Assembly (NCBI GenBank): GCA_017471965.1
Contig: JAFURF010000013.1
Location: 1-58,643, forward strand
Length of the DNA: 58,643 nucleotides
Reading direction: 5' to 3'
DNA from: Bacteroidales bacterium
Lineage (GTDB): Bacteria > Bacteroidota > Bacteroidia > Bacteroidales > UBA932
Shown piece by piece: positions 25,930 to 34,726 of the stretch (within the stretch, counting starts at the first letter, position 1; every line of letters starts with the position of its first letter). The translations under genes and the position numbers were made by a program. The notes under the pieces were generated by a model. The model was not told the DNA's origin. It ran no database searches and worked only from the letters and a program-made list of their open reading frames with translations.

Positions 25930-27824
25930 AATTTCTGATATGTACCGCCCAGGGTCTGGGAGGCCACAATATCACGCACCAGATAATGAAGGTACATCTC
26001 AAGGTTGGTATATCTGCCGAGTTTGTCCAGAGACTTGGAACTTCCGTCAGCAGGGTCTGCATTGTCAAGACCGAACTGATCCTCGAACCAGTCAGGCATT
26101 CCATCACCGTCGGTATCCTTTACCTTTTCAATTTCCGACTCTGAAGCGATGTATTCAGGCCATCCTCCTACAGCACTCTGAGTGTCGATGATACCGTTCT
26201 TCGATCCGTTACCGCCGTCGGTGAAAGTCGCCTTTCCGCTCTTTGCATCCGAGCATGCACGCTCATCGACAGCATCACGCGAAAGCGAAGCACCTCCGAC
26301 CTCACATATCCGCGCAAAGGCATCAGCCGCGGAATGAGTCGTAGTGAAGACCTCCTGACCTGAAGATCCGGCAATTTCTAGAGGGGCAGAAAGGACGGAG
26401 TTGTAATTTCCGTAAGATGCTCCGTTATGCCAATATATACATGATGCGTCATTCGCTTCAGACAGGTAATCGTGCGCGGTATGGACATTCCCCGAAAGAT
26501 ACAGAGCGGGATACTCGTCGGCATAGGTGACACCGCTCTTTTCATACAATCCGTATGCATCGACAAAATACTTTCTGTCCGAAGATGCAGGCCCCGGCTT
26601 GTAATAATTGCCTACGATATTGAAATGGCCGTCCTCGCCTCCATAGGTCGAATTCGAGCCCCAGTTATACACGGCATTGTTCCTGTAATCCACATTTCCC
26701 CTATGGGTAGTTACGTAATCACCATAGATCTGAGGATGGTCGATTCGTGGATTTCTGCTGTCGTGGCCGGACAGAAGATTATGATGGAAAGAAGCATCCT
26801 TACCGCCCCAGATGCCGCCGTATCCGTGCTTTCCCTTGTCATGTACGGAATTGCGGAGACTCTCTGTCATGATGCACCATTGCATGGTGAAATACTCATT
26901 TGCATAGAATGAGGCGCATTCATCGGTACTCCATGACATGGAACAGTGATCAAGGATGATGTTCCGGTTGTACCTGCCCCATATCGCATCGTTCTCCTGC
27001 TTGGCCTCATCACCCATACGGAACCTCATGAATCTGATTATGACATTGCTTGCAGACACCTGTACGGCATAATTCTTCAGACATATACCGTCACCGGGGG
27101 CAGTCTGCCCGGCAATGGTCACATCCCCGTTCTTAATGTTCAGAGTACTCTTGAGTTCGATGATGCCGGCCACATCAAAAACGATTGTCCTTGGCCCCTT
27201 CTCATTCAAGGCCGCACGGAGAGACCCTGCACCGGAATCCGCCAAAGTAGTCACATGGATGACCTTTCCCCCACGACCTCCTGTAGTGTACATTCCGCCG
27301 CCTTCCGCGCCCGGGAAAGCCAGGACTGAAGCATGGGCATCCTCATGGGCAGGAATCTTGAACCCGGCATAATGCTCTGAAAGGCCAGGGTCCGGTTCCG
27401 GGTCGTCACCAGGATTCTCCCCGGGATCGTCCCCAGGACCGTCTCCCGGCTCCTGAGAGCCTCCGGCCGAAGTCTTTGCCGTCACAGGCGCAGAGAACTC
27501 GGAATCCACCTTGCCGACACGAACACTCACCTTGAACGAATATGACGTATTCGCAGACAGTCCGGTAAACCTGATGGAATTGGCCTTGACCGTAGTCTGC
27601 CCGCCGGAAACAGATTCCCCGGACGCAGTCACCAGACGACAAGAATAATATGAAGCACCGGCAACCTCATTCCATGTAAACGTCAAGGCATCGGCACCTG
27701 CTTCAACCAGTCTGACTCCTGTCGGGGCAGAAACCGGATCCACCCCCGGAACATCCTCCGGCTCACATCCGGCCAGTACCGCCACCAGCAGCACCACCAG
27801 CATATAATTCCACCTTCTTCTCAT
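25923..27824 (-). CDS. PL1-family pectate lyase lipoprotein with Fn3 domain
   Basis: A 633-residue lipoprotein with signal ending VLAGC. Residues about 32-118 are a fibronectin-III domain (ADALTFTWNEVAGASYYSC). Residues about 120-155 are an acidic Gly/Pro/Asp linker. From about 165 the PL1 beta-helix begins with AFPGAEGGGMYTTGGRGG and has NIILDHCSMSWSTDE, GIWGGKDASFHHNLLSGHDS and RNPRIDHPQ, matching PL1 calcium and catalytic-arginine surroundings. DTDGDGMPDWFEDQFG near residue 575 is a thrombospondin-3-like calcium loop. It should cleave polygalacturonate by beta-elimination at the cell surface. It is paralogous to the C-terminal half of the upstream GH105-PL1 protein. Confidence 0.93.
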   Translation of the reverse strand: MRRRWNYMLVVLLVAVLAGCEPEDVPGVDPVSAPTGVRLVEAGADALTFTWNEVAGASYYSCRLVTASGESVSGGQTTVKANSIRFTGLSANTSYSFKVSVRVGKVDSEFSAPVTAKTSAGGSQEPGDGPGDDPGENPGDDPEPDPGLSEHYAGFKIPAHEDAHASVLAFPGAEGGGMYTTGGRGGKVIHVTTLADSGAGSLRAALNEKGPRTIVFDVAGIIELKSTLNIKNGDVTIAGQTAPGDGICLKNYAVQVSASNVIIRFMRFRMGDEAKQENDAIWGRYNRNIILDHCSMSWSTDECASFYANEYFTMQWCIMTESLRNSVHDKGKHGYGGIWGGKDASFHHNLLSGHDSRNPRIDHPQIYGDYVTTHRGNVDYRNNAVYNWGSNSTYGGEDGHFNIVGNYYKPGPASSDRKYFVDAYGLYEKSGVTYADEYPALYLSGNVHTAHDYLSEANDASCIYWHNGASYGNYNSVLSAPLEIAGSSGQEVFTTTHSAADAFARICEVGGASLSRDAVDERACSDAKSGKATFTDGGNGSKNGIIDTQSAVGGWPEYIASESEIEKVKDTDGDGMPDWFEDQFGLDNADPADGSSKSLDKLGRYTNLEMYLHYLVRDIVASQTLGGTYQKLS

Positions 27825-27865
27825 TTGCTATCTAAACACTTAAATATTTGCACAACTTTATCGTA

Positions 27866-27894
27866 AAACTCCTTCTCCCACGCTCAGGATGACA
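27866..27894 (-). repeat. Intergenic repeat, TGTCATTCTGAG-type, copy 3
   Basis: On the minus strand TGTCATCCTGAGCGTGGGAG then AAGGAGTTT, the most diverged tail of the three copies (others at 4075-4108 and 22533-22559). It lies 23 bases from the 99-bp palindromic element in the same intergenic gap. Confidence 0.5.
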
Positions 27895-27917
27895 ACTCCT
27901 GTCCAGCCGACCACAGG

Positions 27918-28016
27918 ATATTGATTTGTCGATTTGTGGAAGTGACATGCCACCCCCGGCTAGGGGGTGCCGGCGAATGCCGGCGGGGGTCACTGGAACA
28001 AACGGCAAATCAATAT
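27918..28016. repeat. 99-bp palindromic element (MITE- or REP-like) between two lyase genes
   Basis: Terminal arms of about 29 bases (27918-27946 starting ATATTGATTTG; 27988-28016 ending CAAATCAATAT) are inverted and nearly complementary. The G/C-rich centre holds two hairpins: CACCCCC/GGGGGTG with loop GGCTA (27951-27969) and GCCGGC-GAAT-GCCGGC (27969-27984). The C-run can instead pair with a second G-run at 27985-27989, so two folds compete. The element starts 4 bases after the stop codon of the GH105-PL1 gene. I see no target-site duplication and no gene inside. Confidence 0.75.
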
Positions 28017-28020
28017 TGCC

Positions 28021-30417
28021 CTACATCACATCATTCTCAGAATCAATAATCCCCGGAAGCCCGTTGACAGAACCACGATAAGTCGCAGTCCCCTTCTTCA
28101 CCTCCTTCACGATCCTCCTGTCCACAGCATCCCTGACCTTCGAAGCACCTGCTCCCTTCAGCACAGCCTTATAAGCATCCTTTGCGTCCTCTGCATAGAA
28201 CTTCACCCTTATATAGAAAGGTTCCTCGACAGATGCCTCTTCATACTTTCCTTCCCATTCTTCAACCTTCTCCATATCAGGCTTACTGCCATCAAGTCCA
28301 CCTTTCTTCACTGCCGACACATCGTACACGTTGTCATCGATATAGAACGAGCCATGAATCATGGAAGTCGTAGGCGACACACTGATATCAAGATACTCTC
28401 CATCAAGATGACGGGTAGCAGGACCAGGACGGAACCAGTTCTCCGACACATTGAACCAGCCTTCCTCACCGCCATAAATGGCCTTCATCCCCCAGTTGTA
28501 CACCACATTGTTGACGAAATCCACAGTGCCACGATTGTAGAGACGGTCGCTGTTCCAGTAAAGACGAGGATGGTCGAAACGAGGATTACGGCTGTTGTTG
28601 TGAGCAAAAAGATTGTGATGGAAAGTCACATTACGTCCTCCCCAGATGCCGCCGTATCCATGTTCTCCCTTATGATGGACAGAAGAATTCAGAGCCTCGG
28701 AAATGATGCACCACTGAACGGTAGCATCCGTCCAATTGTAGAACGAACCATTCTCGTCGGTAGCCCAACTGATGGAACAATGATCTATCATCACATTGCT
28801 GCAGTGTCTGGCTCCAAGGGCATCACCCTCAGTTCCAGAGGCCGCCCCCATCCTGAAACGCATATATCTTATAATGGTATGGTCAGCGCTTACGAACACA
28901 CCGTTATCCCTTACTGTAATCCCCTCTCCCGGAGCAGTCTCCCCAAGAATGGAAATGTAAGGATTCTCAATCTCCAACGGCTTTACAAGACGGATGTCAC
29001 CTGAAACCGCAAAAGTGACCACGCGCGGTCCCTCAGCCTCAACCGCATGCCGGAGAGTTCCTTCCGACCCGTCATCAGCAAGTGAAGTCACCACATACTC
29101 CTTGCCTCCTCGGCCTCCGGCAGCAAACATTCCGCATCCCTCTGCACCGTCAAAAGCCACGGCCTTCTTCTTCATCACCTGGATCTCCTTTCCTTCCTTC
29201 ACTATCCATCCCTCATCCACATACTCAATATTATGCAGAGCCTCCCACTCGAGAGAAGCCCACACGAAAGGGCCTACACCCTTGCAGTCATTCTCGATGA
29301 CCGGTTCGCTGAGATAATATGCATAGTCACCCCTGCGCATGTTCTTTCCTCCGAGACCTGCCACAGCACAGCAGTCTGTAATGGAAATCGTTCCATCCTC
29401 GTTTTCCCTCACAAAACGGTCAAGAAACTTAGGATAGAGTCCAAGTATGTAATCCCTGTGACTGTCATCTATATATCCCATCCTGAGTCCCTTGAGGAAG
29501 GCATAGATGAACATGATCGAGCATGTCGCCTCAAGATAATTTCCTTCACGGCCAGGACAGTCAAGCACCTGATACCACATGCCTGTCTCAGGATCAGCCC
29601 ATTTCGGAAGGACCTCAAGGAAATAATTCAACTGTCCGACAAGGACTTCATGTCCCGGATGATTCTTCGGAAGGTAGTCGAGAACCTCCACAAGAGCAAC
29701 GGCATACCAACCGTTTGCACGTCCCCATGCATGGTCAGACTGACCTGTCTCAGGATTGCACCAGAACATCGACTTCGACTCATCCCATGCATGACGGAAA
29801 AGTCCTGTCTTCGGATCAAGGGTATTCTCTGCCCCCGCAACGAACTGATGCACGATGTCGGCATACAGGGAATCCTTCTGATCCTTAGGAGCATACCTCT
29901 TCGTATACTCGGCATAGAAAGGCAGGGCCATATAGAAGCCGTCGAGCCACACCTGATGAGGATATATCTGCTTGTGCCAGAACTCACCTGTAGTCGTACG
30001 AGGCTGATCGTCAATCTGTTCACGGATCATACGGGTCACACGGCGGTATCTCTTGTCCTCATGGCCGAACATATCGTGAAGATCGAAGAACATACGGGCA
30101 GGACATATATGGTCCACGTTGAAGTTTGATTTCTTATATTTATAAACCTCTCCTTTCTCGTTTGCTATGGTATCTGCCCATGCACGGACATAGTCCACGA
30201 CCCAAGGCAGGTCATAACGTTTCGCAGCATCAAGAAAAGATTTCTGCACAAGGCCTGGGGTATAGTTCCATTTCCTCTGCCCGTTCAGACCGTCCAGATA
30301 TGTGGCATCAGGACATCTCCTCATTTCAGACTTGACCATCCTTACCGAATAAGGTTCCTGTGCGACGCAGACCCATGCCATCAGGGCCGTCATAAGAATC
30401 AGTGTTATCCTTTTCAT
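28021..30417 (-). CDS. GH105-PL1 fusion: unsaturated galacturonyl hydrolase plus pectate lyase
   Basis: About 798 residues from the ATG at 30417-30415 (an in-frame ATG at 30423 is possible), with a cleavable signal ending CVAQE. Residues about 20-400 are a GH105 alpha/alpha-barrel: IYPHQVWLDGFYMALPFYAEY, SDHAWGRANGWYAVALVEVLDY and DPETGMWYQVLD, with the catalytic Asp regions intact. Residues about 419-798 are a PL1 beta-helix starting AFDGAEGCGMFAAGGRGG, with VMIDHCSISWATDENGS and NNSRNPRFDHPRL. The lyase creates unsaturated oligogalacturonides and GH105 removes the unsaturated end residue, so product and substrate meet in one chain. Usually these are separate proteins. It starts 10 bases after the HTCS gene. 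Confidence 0.92.
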   Translation of the reverse strand: MKRITLILMTALMAWVCVAQEPYSVRMVKSEMRRCPDATYLDGLNGQRKWNYTPGLVQKSFLDAAKRYDLPWVVDYVRAWADTIANEKGEVYKYKKSNFNVDHICPARMFFDLHDMFGHEDKRYRRVTRMIREQIDDQPRTTTGEFWHKQIYPHQVWLDGFYMALPFYAEYTKRYAPKDQKDSLYADIVHQFVAGAENTLDPKTGLFRHAWDESKSMFWCNPETGQSDHAWGRANGWYAVALVEVLDYLPKNHPGHEVLVGQLNYFLEVLPKWADPETGMWYQVLDCPGREGNYLEATCSIMFIYAFLKGLRMGYIDDSHRDYILGLYPKFLDRFVRENEDGTISITDCCAVAGLGGKNMRRGDYAYYLSEPVIENDCKGVGPFVWASLEWEALHNIEYVDEGWIVKEGKEIQVMKKKAVAFDGAEGCGMFAAGGRGGKEYVVTSLADDGSEGTLRHAVEAEGPRVVTFAVSGDIRLVKPLEIENPYISILGETAPGEGITVRDNGVFVSADHTIIRYMRFRMGAASGTEGDALGARHCSNVMIDHCSISWATDENGSFYNWTDATVQWCIISEALNSSVHHKGEHGYGGIWGGRNVTFHHNLFAHNNSRNPRFDHPRLYWNSDRLYNRGTVDFVNNVVYNWGMKAIYGGEEGWFNVSENWFRPGPATRHLDGEYLDISVSPTTSMIHGSFYIDDNVYDVSAVKKGGLDGSKPDMEKVEEWEGKYEEASVEEPFYIRVKFYAEDAKDAYKAVLKGAGASKVRDAVDRRIVKEVKKGTATYRGSVNGLPGIIDSENDVM

Positions 30418-30427
30418 AGTCATTATG

Positions 30428-33400
30428 TTATTTCTTTTTGTTCTGTTTCATGTAATCGGCTGGAGAAATGCCGAAATGTTTCTTGAAACTGCGGCTGAAA
30501 TATCCAGGATCCGAGAATCCGACCTTGTAGGACGTCTCGGAAACGGAAAACTGACCGCTCTTGAGATAATAAGTGGCCTTCTCCATCCTGAACTCCTGTA
30601 TCAGTTCCACAGGAGACTTACCGGTCAGTCCCTTTATCTTGTTGTACATTGATGTCCTGCCCATCCCCACATATGAAGATAACTGGTCCACAGTGACTTC
30701 AGCATCCGAAACATTCTCTTCAAGCCATGTCATGACCTTCTTTATCAACTGCTCGTCCTTGTCAGTGATGACGATTTCCTCAGGAGATATCTCGATCTTG
30801 CCGGCCCGCTTTCCTTCGGAGGCGATATCTGTCGACATTGCAGACACCAGTTCCTTTCTTCTGTCAAGCATATTGTCTATCCTGGCCATGAGAAGTTCCA
30901 TGGTGAACGGCTTCGCGATATATCCGTCCGCACCATACTTCATTGCTCTCACCTGAGTATCATCTTCATGCTTCGCAGTGATCATAACGATATGGATATG
31001 ACTGGTACTGAAATCGTTACGGAGATGATCTATCAGTTCCATTCCATCCATCACCGGCATCATGAGGTCTGTCACCACCATATCAGGCATCCAGCCGTCT
31101 GCAATCACCTGCAGAGCCTCCTTTCCGTTTGAAGCGTCACGAACTTCATATTTGGAGACAAGACTGTTGTATATATACACCTTCAGTTCCGCATTGTCTT
31201 CCACGACAAGGACCTTCAGGGCACCGTCAGGATGGGTCGCCTCTACTTTATATTTGCCCAGACCGTATGTATCTGCCTGACGTGTTCCTTCACCGACAGG
31301 AAGCCGGACAAAGAACTTCGACCCTGTTCCCTTCTCGCTCTCGACCCAGATCTCGCCTCCGTGAATATCGGCGATTTCCTTACAGAATGACAGGCCTATA
31401 CCGCTGCTCGCCATACCTCGGAAGGCCTTATCGCCTCCTTTGGTAAACGGCTCGAATATAGCCTTCTGCATGCTCTTGTCTATACCTATGCCGTTATCCT
31501 TGATCATGATTCTGAAATCCGCATCACCGTCTCTATACAGTACACCGACCTCTATCTTTCCTCCGTCCGAAGTATATTTGAAGGCATTTGAAAGAAGATT
31601 GTATACAAGAGCCTCAAGCCTTATGGAGTCACCCCATACCAGAAGACTGTCCACTGACTTGATGATGCGCATCTCCATCTGACGTTCTGCAGACATGTCA
31701 CGGAAGTCGTCATAGATGTCCTGCACAAGTTTCACGACATCGAACTGACTTATATTGAGTCTCATCTGTCCGTCAGCAATGGACCTCGTATCCAGAAGTT
31801 GGTTGACCAGAGTAAGCATCCTCTTGGCATTCTTCTGGACGATGTTCACGCTATACTCGTTCGCATCCCCTTCTTCCGTCTTCTTCTTTATTTCATCTAT
31901 ACCTCCAAGTATCAACGTAAGAGGGGTACGCAGTTCATGAGAGACATTGGTAAAGAACCTCGCCTTTATATCGTTCAGGCCCTGCTCGAGTCTTATGTCG
32001 CTTCTGAGTTTCAATGAAGTGGATATGACCTTCATGATCAGGAAAGCCAATCCCAGACCTAAGAAGATATAGATTGCGATTGCAACAGGAGTCCCCCAGA
32101 CAGAAGGCCGGACTACAACGTCAATTTCCACAGCATCTTCATGTCCTGAAGAGCCCGATCCGGAACATGACACCTTGAAGCGATAATGGCCGGACGGTAT
32201 GCGGGAATAAGTGGCCCAGTTGCTTCCTGTAGAAGTGATCCAATCCTTGTCATAGCCTTCAAGCATATATGAAAAACCGAAATCGCCTCTGAGGCCGAAA
32301 TTGAGGGATGCAAAGGAAATGCGGAAAAACGAACAGTCATGCGGAATCTCGATCCTGCCTGCAAAAGGTGTCCTTCTGCCGTCCACGGCAAGACCGGAAA
32401 TGACGAGTCGGTTGTCACCTACATCGTCTGTGAAGCGCTCAGGATCAATACGATATACGTTGTTGTAAGTACCGAAAAGAACACTCCCGTCGTCGAGGGT
32501 CACGCATGTAGCCTCGCTGAATGAAGTCCCAGGTACACCGTCATGCATAGTATAGTTACGCACATTCCCTGTTTCCGGATCGTATGATGACAGACCTGCT
32601 TCCGTCGCAAGCCATATCTTTCCGTCTGCATCTTCTGCCGCGGACTGGATTATATTGCTTGACAATCCGTCTTCGGTACTTATGACCTCAAAACGAGGCT
32701 GTCCGTTCTCGAAATAAAGACGGTTCAGTCCCCCTCCGAAAGTAGAGAGCCAGACATCACCGTCATCTGCAGTGAAAATATGCATCACATCGTTGTTACC
32801 CAATGAAGTGATGTCTCCGGCAATCTTCTTTACCAGATTGAACACCGTAAGTTCCGGAGATGACGAAGGCTCGAATATTATCAGACCTCCTACAGTCGCA
32901 ACCAGAATCCTGCCGTCAGGCATGGTATGGATATAACGCACACGGTCACCCGCTTCCTGCGGATAATCAGGGAAATTATTCGTAACAGTGACGAATTCAT
33001 CAGCGTCAGGATCAGGAAGCATGGACAGGGCCCCTCCGAAGGTACCTATCCAGATGCGTCCATCATTGTCCTGACATATGGAATAAACATTGTCGGAACT
33101 GAGGGAATTACGGTCTGAAGGGGAATGCCTGAAACGCTTGATCCTATAATCTTTCCCATACGGCTCCATACGGATAAGCCCATCGCCTTTGGTACCGAGC
33201 CATATATTCCCGTCGGTATCCTCATAGATGGAGTAGATTACACCAACATCTCCGCTCAATCGGTCAGGAAAGCGTCTGCATGTACTGAAATCTGATGAAT
33301 AACAATACAATTCACGGCTTTTGGATGCGATCCACACATTCCCCCTGCTATCCTTGAGCATTGCTCTCACTTCAGCGGATGACATCATATCATCAGATCG

Positions 33401-34693
33401 GGTAGGCGGAACGATTACATCCACACTGGTAGTCACAGTGGTCACCTTCTCAAGTCCACGACCGACCGTAGACATCCACAACACTCCCGAATCGTCAACA
33501 TGATAACAAGCAACTCCGTTCATGAACCTGCAGTCAGTTTCTTCCTTGACATTGCTCAAAGGTACTATTTCGTCCTTCTCCCTGTCATAATATCCGAAAC
33601 CGTAATTGTTCATCTTTATCCAGAGACGGTCATCATGGCTCAGCACATTCGCAAGGGTGTCAACATAATATGACATGACATTCCTGCTATGTTCATAATG
33701 TCTGAACCTGTCTTTTCCGGAATCGTAGTTCCAGATTCCCGTCCTTTCGGTCGCAATCCACAGAAGTCCCTCCGGATCAGGGAACAGATATCGAACACGT
33801 CCCATGGAGTTCCTGTGAAGCACCGGTTCAAGAGTCTCCGGGGAAAGAGAGGCGACAGCGTCATCTCTGAATCCCACATAAATCCGTCCTCCTGACACGG
33901 TCATCGAAGTGGCATCTCCTGCCTTCAGAAGGCCGAGATCGATCTTCTTCTGCTCTCTGGTCTGTCTGTCCACTACCAGCAACTGATCGCTGCAGGCGAC
34001 AAGAAGAAGATTGCCTGCTTCCCCAAACGACACAACGTCATCATTTCTGGAAAGCATGGACACTTCATCTCCTTTAAGTGCAGAAATACCGACTTCTGAG
34101 GCCACATATACGGTGCCTTCCGAATCCTCGTATATGGCACTTATCTCCTTGCCCACATTGACATCCCCAGGATTGAAGAAATGCTTATATGACAGATCCG
34201 GGGCGACTCTCATAAGTCCGGCCCCGGAGATACCTATCCAGGTGTTTCCGTTCCTGTCGCAATGTACATTATCAACCTTGATTCCGGATACAGGAAAGTC
34301 CTGAAGATCAGATGGGACCGCTAAGAACTCCTCCCTGTCGACATCAAATCGGTAGAGATGATAATCGTATGTAGTCAGCCACAGATAGCCCGCCGCATCC
34401 TCCTTTACTGACAGTATGCGGTTGTGGGACAGGTTGGAACGGTCGCCCGGATGCATCGCATAATTGACGAAACCGTTGCCGTCATATCTGCTGAGACCAT
34501 ACCAGGTACAAAGCCACAGGTACCCCCTGCTGTCCTGATGCATGTCGCATATCGAATTATGCGGCAGACCGTCATCAGAGGAATAATGCTCGAACATGAA
34601 CTTGAGGGGTTCGGCCTTAAGGTCTTCACGACCGGCAAACCCAGTAAACAGGAGTAAAAGTATTATATATGTGGCAGACCTCAGCACCTTCAT
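30428..34693 (-). CDS. Hybrid two-component system regulator (HTCS)
   Basis: A 1421-residue single-chain sensor and regulator. After a signal peptide, residues about 30-755 hold about 14 two-component propeller repeats (such as SRGYLWLCTWYGLSRYD), forming a periplasmic two-propeller sensor. A YYY domain (about 770-850) and one membrane helix (about 865-888) follow. The kinase has the phospho-acceptor His in FTNVSHELRTPLT (about 917), then an ATPase domain with DNGIGID and GIGLSFCKEI. The receiver has VVTDLMMPVMDG (about 1208), and the C-terminus is an AraC-type helix-turn-helix (about 1310-1415). It probably binds oligogalacturonides and activates this locus. No key motif is missing. Confidence 0.96.
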   Translation of the reverse strand: MKVLRSATYIILLLLFTGFAGREDLKAEPLKFMFEHYSSDDGLPHNSICDMHQDSRGYLWLCTWYGLSRYDGNGFVNYAMHPGDRSNLSHNRILSVKEDAAGYLWLTTYDYHLYRFDVDREEFLAVPSDLQDFPVSGIKVDNVHCDRNGNTWIGISGAGLMRVAPDLSYKHFFNPGDVNVGKEISAIYEDSEGTVYVASEVGISALKGDEVSMLSRNDDVVSFGEAGNLLLVACSDQLLVVDRQTREQKKIDLGLLKAGDATSMTVSGGRIYVGFRDDAVASLSPETLEPVLHRNSMGRVRYLFPDPEGLLWIATERTGIWNYDSGKDRFRHYEHSRNVMSYYVDTLANVLSHDDRLWIKMNNYGFGYYDREKDEIVPLSNVKEETDCRFMNGVACYHVDDSGVLWMSTVGRGLEKVTTVTTSVDVIVPPTRSDDMMSSAEVRAMLKDSRGNVWIASKSRELYCYSSDFSTCRRFPDRLSGDVGVIYSIYEDTDGNIWLGTKGDGLIRMEPYGKDYRIKRFRHSPSDRNSLSSDNVYSICQDNDGRIWIGTFGGALSMLPDPDADEFVTVTNNFPDYPQEAGDRVRYIHTMPDGRILVATVGGLIIFEPSSSPELTVFNLVKKIAGDITSLGNNDVMHIFTADDGDVWLSTFGGGLNRLYFENGQPRFEVISTEDGLSSNIIQSAAEDADGKIWLATEAGLSSYDPETGNVRNYTMHDGVPGTSFSEATCVTLDDGSVLFGTYNNVYRIDPERFTDDVGDNRLVISGLAVDGRRTPFAGRIEIPHDCSFFRISFASLNFGLRGDFGFSYMLEGYDKDWITSTGSNWATYSRIPSGHYRFKVSCSGSGSSGHEDAVEIDVVVRPSVWGTPVAIAIYIFLGLGLAFLIMKVISTSLKLRSDIRLEQGLNDIKARFFTNVSHELRTPLTLILGGIDEIKKKTEEGDANEYSVNIVQKNAKRMLTLVNQLLDTRSIADGQMRLNISQFDVVKLVQDIYDDFRDMSAERQMEMRIIKSVDSLLVWGDSIRLEALVYNLLSNAFKYTSDGGKIEVGVLYRDGDADFRIMIKDNGIGIDKSMQKAIFEPFTKGGDKAFRGMASSGIGLSFCKEIADIHGGEIWVESEKGTGSKFFVRLPVGEGTRQADTYGLGKYKVEATHPDGALKVLVVEDNAELKVYIYNSLVSKYEVRDASNGKEALQVIADGWMPDMVVTDLMMPVMDGMELIDHLRNDFSTSHIHIVMITAKHEDDTQVRAMKYGADGYIAKPFTMELLMARIDNMLDRRKELVSAMSTDIASEGKRAGKIEISPEEIVITDKDEQLIKKVMTWLEENVSDAEVTVDQLSSYVGMGRTSMYNKIKGLTGKSPVELIQEFRMEKATYYLKSGQFSVSETSYKVGFSDPGYFSRSFKKHFGISPADYMKQNKKK

Positions 34694-34726
34694 GAACTTC
34701 AGATATTTGTGTAATCTGTAAAGTTA

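Noticed and set aside
27967-29004. A 345-codon plus-strand frame opposite the GH105-PL1 gene
   Set aside because: It starts inside the palindromic element and runs antisense to well-conserved PL1 sequence.
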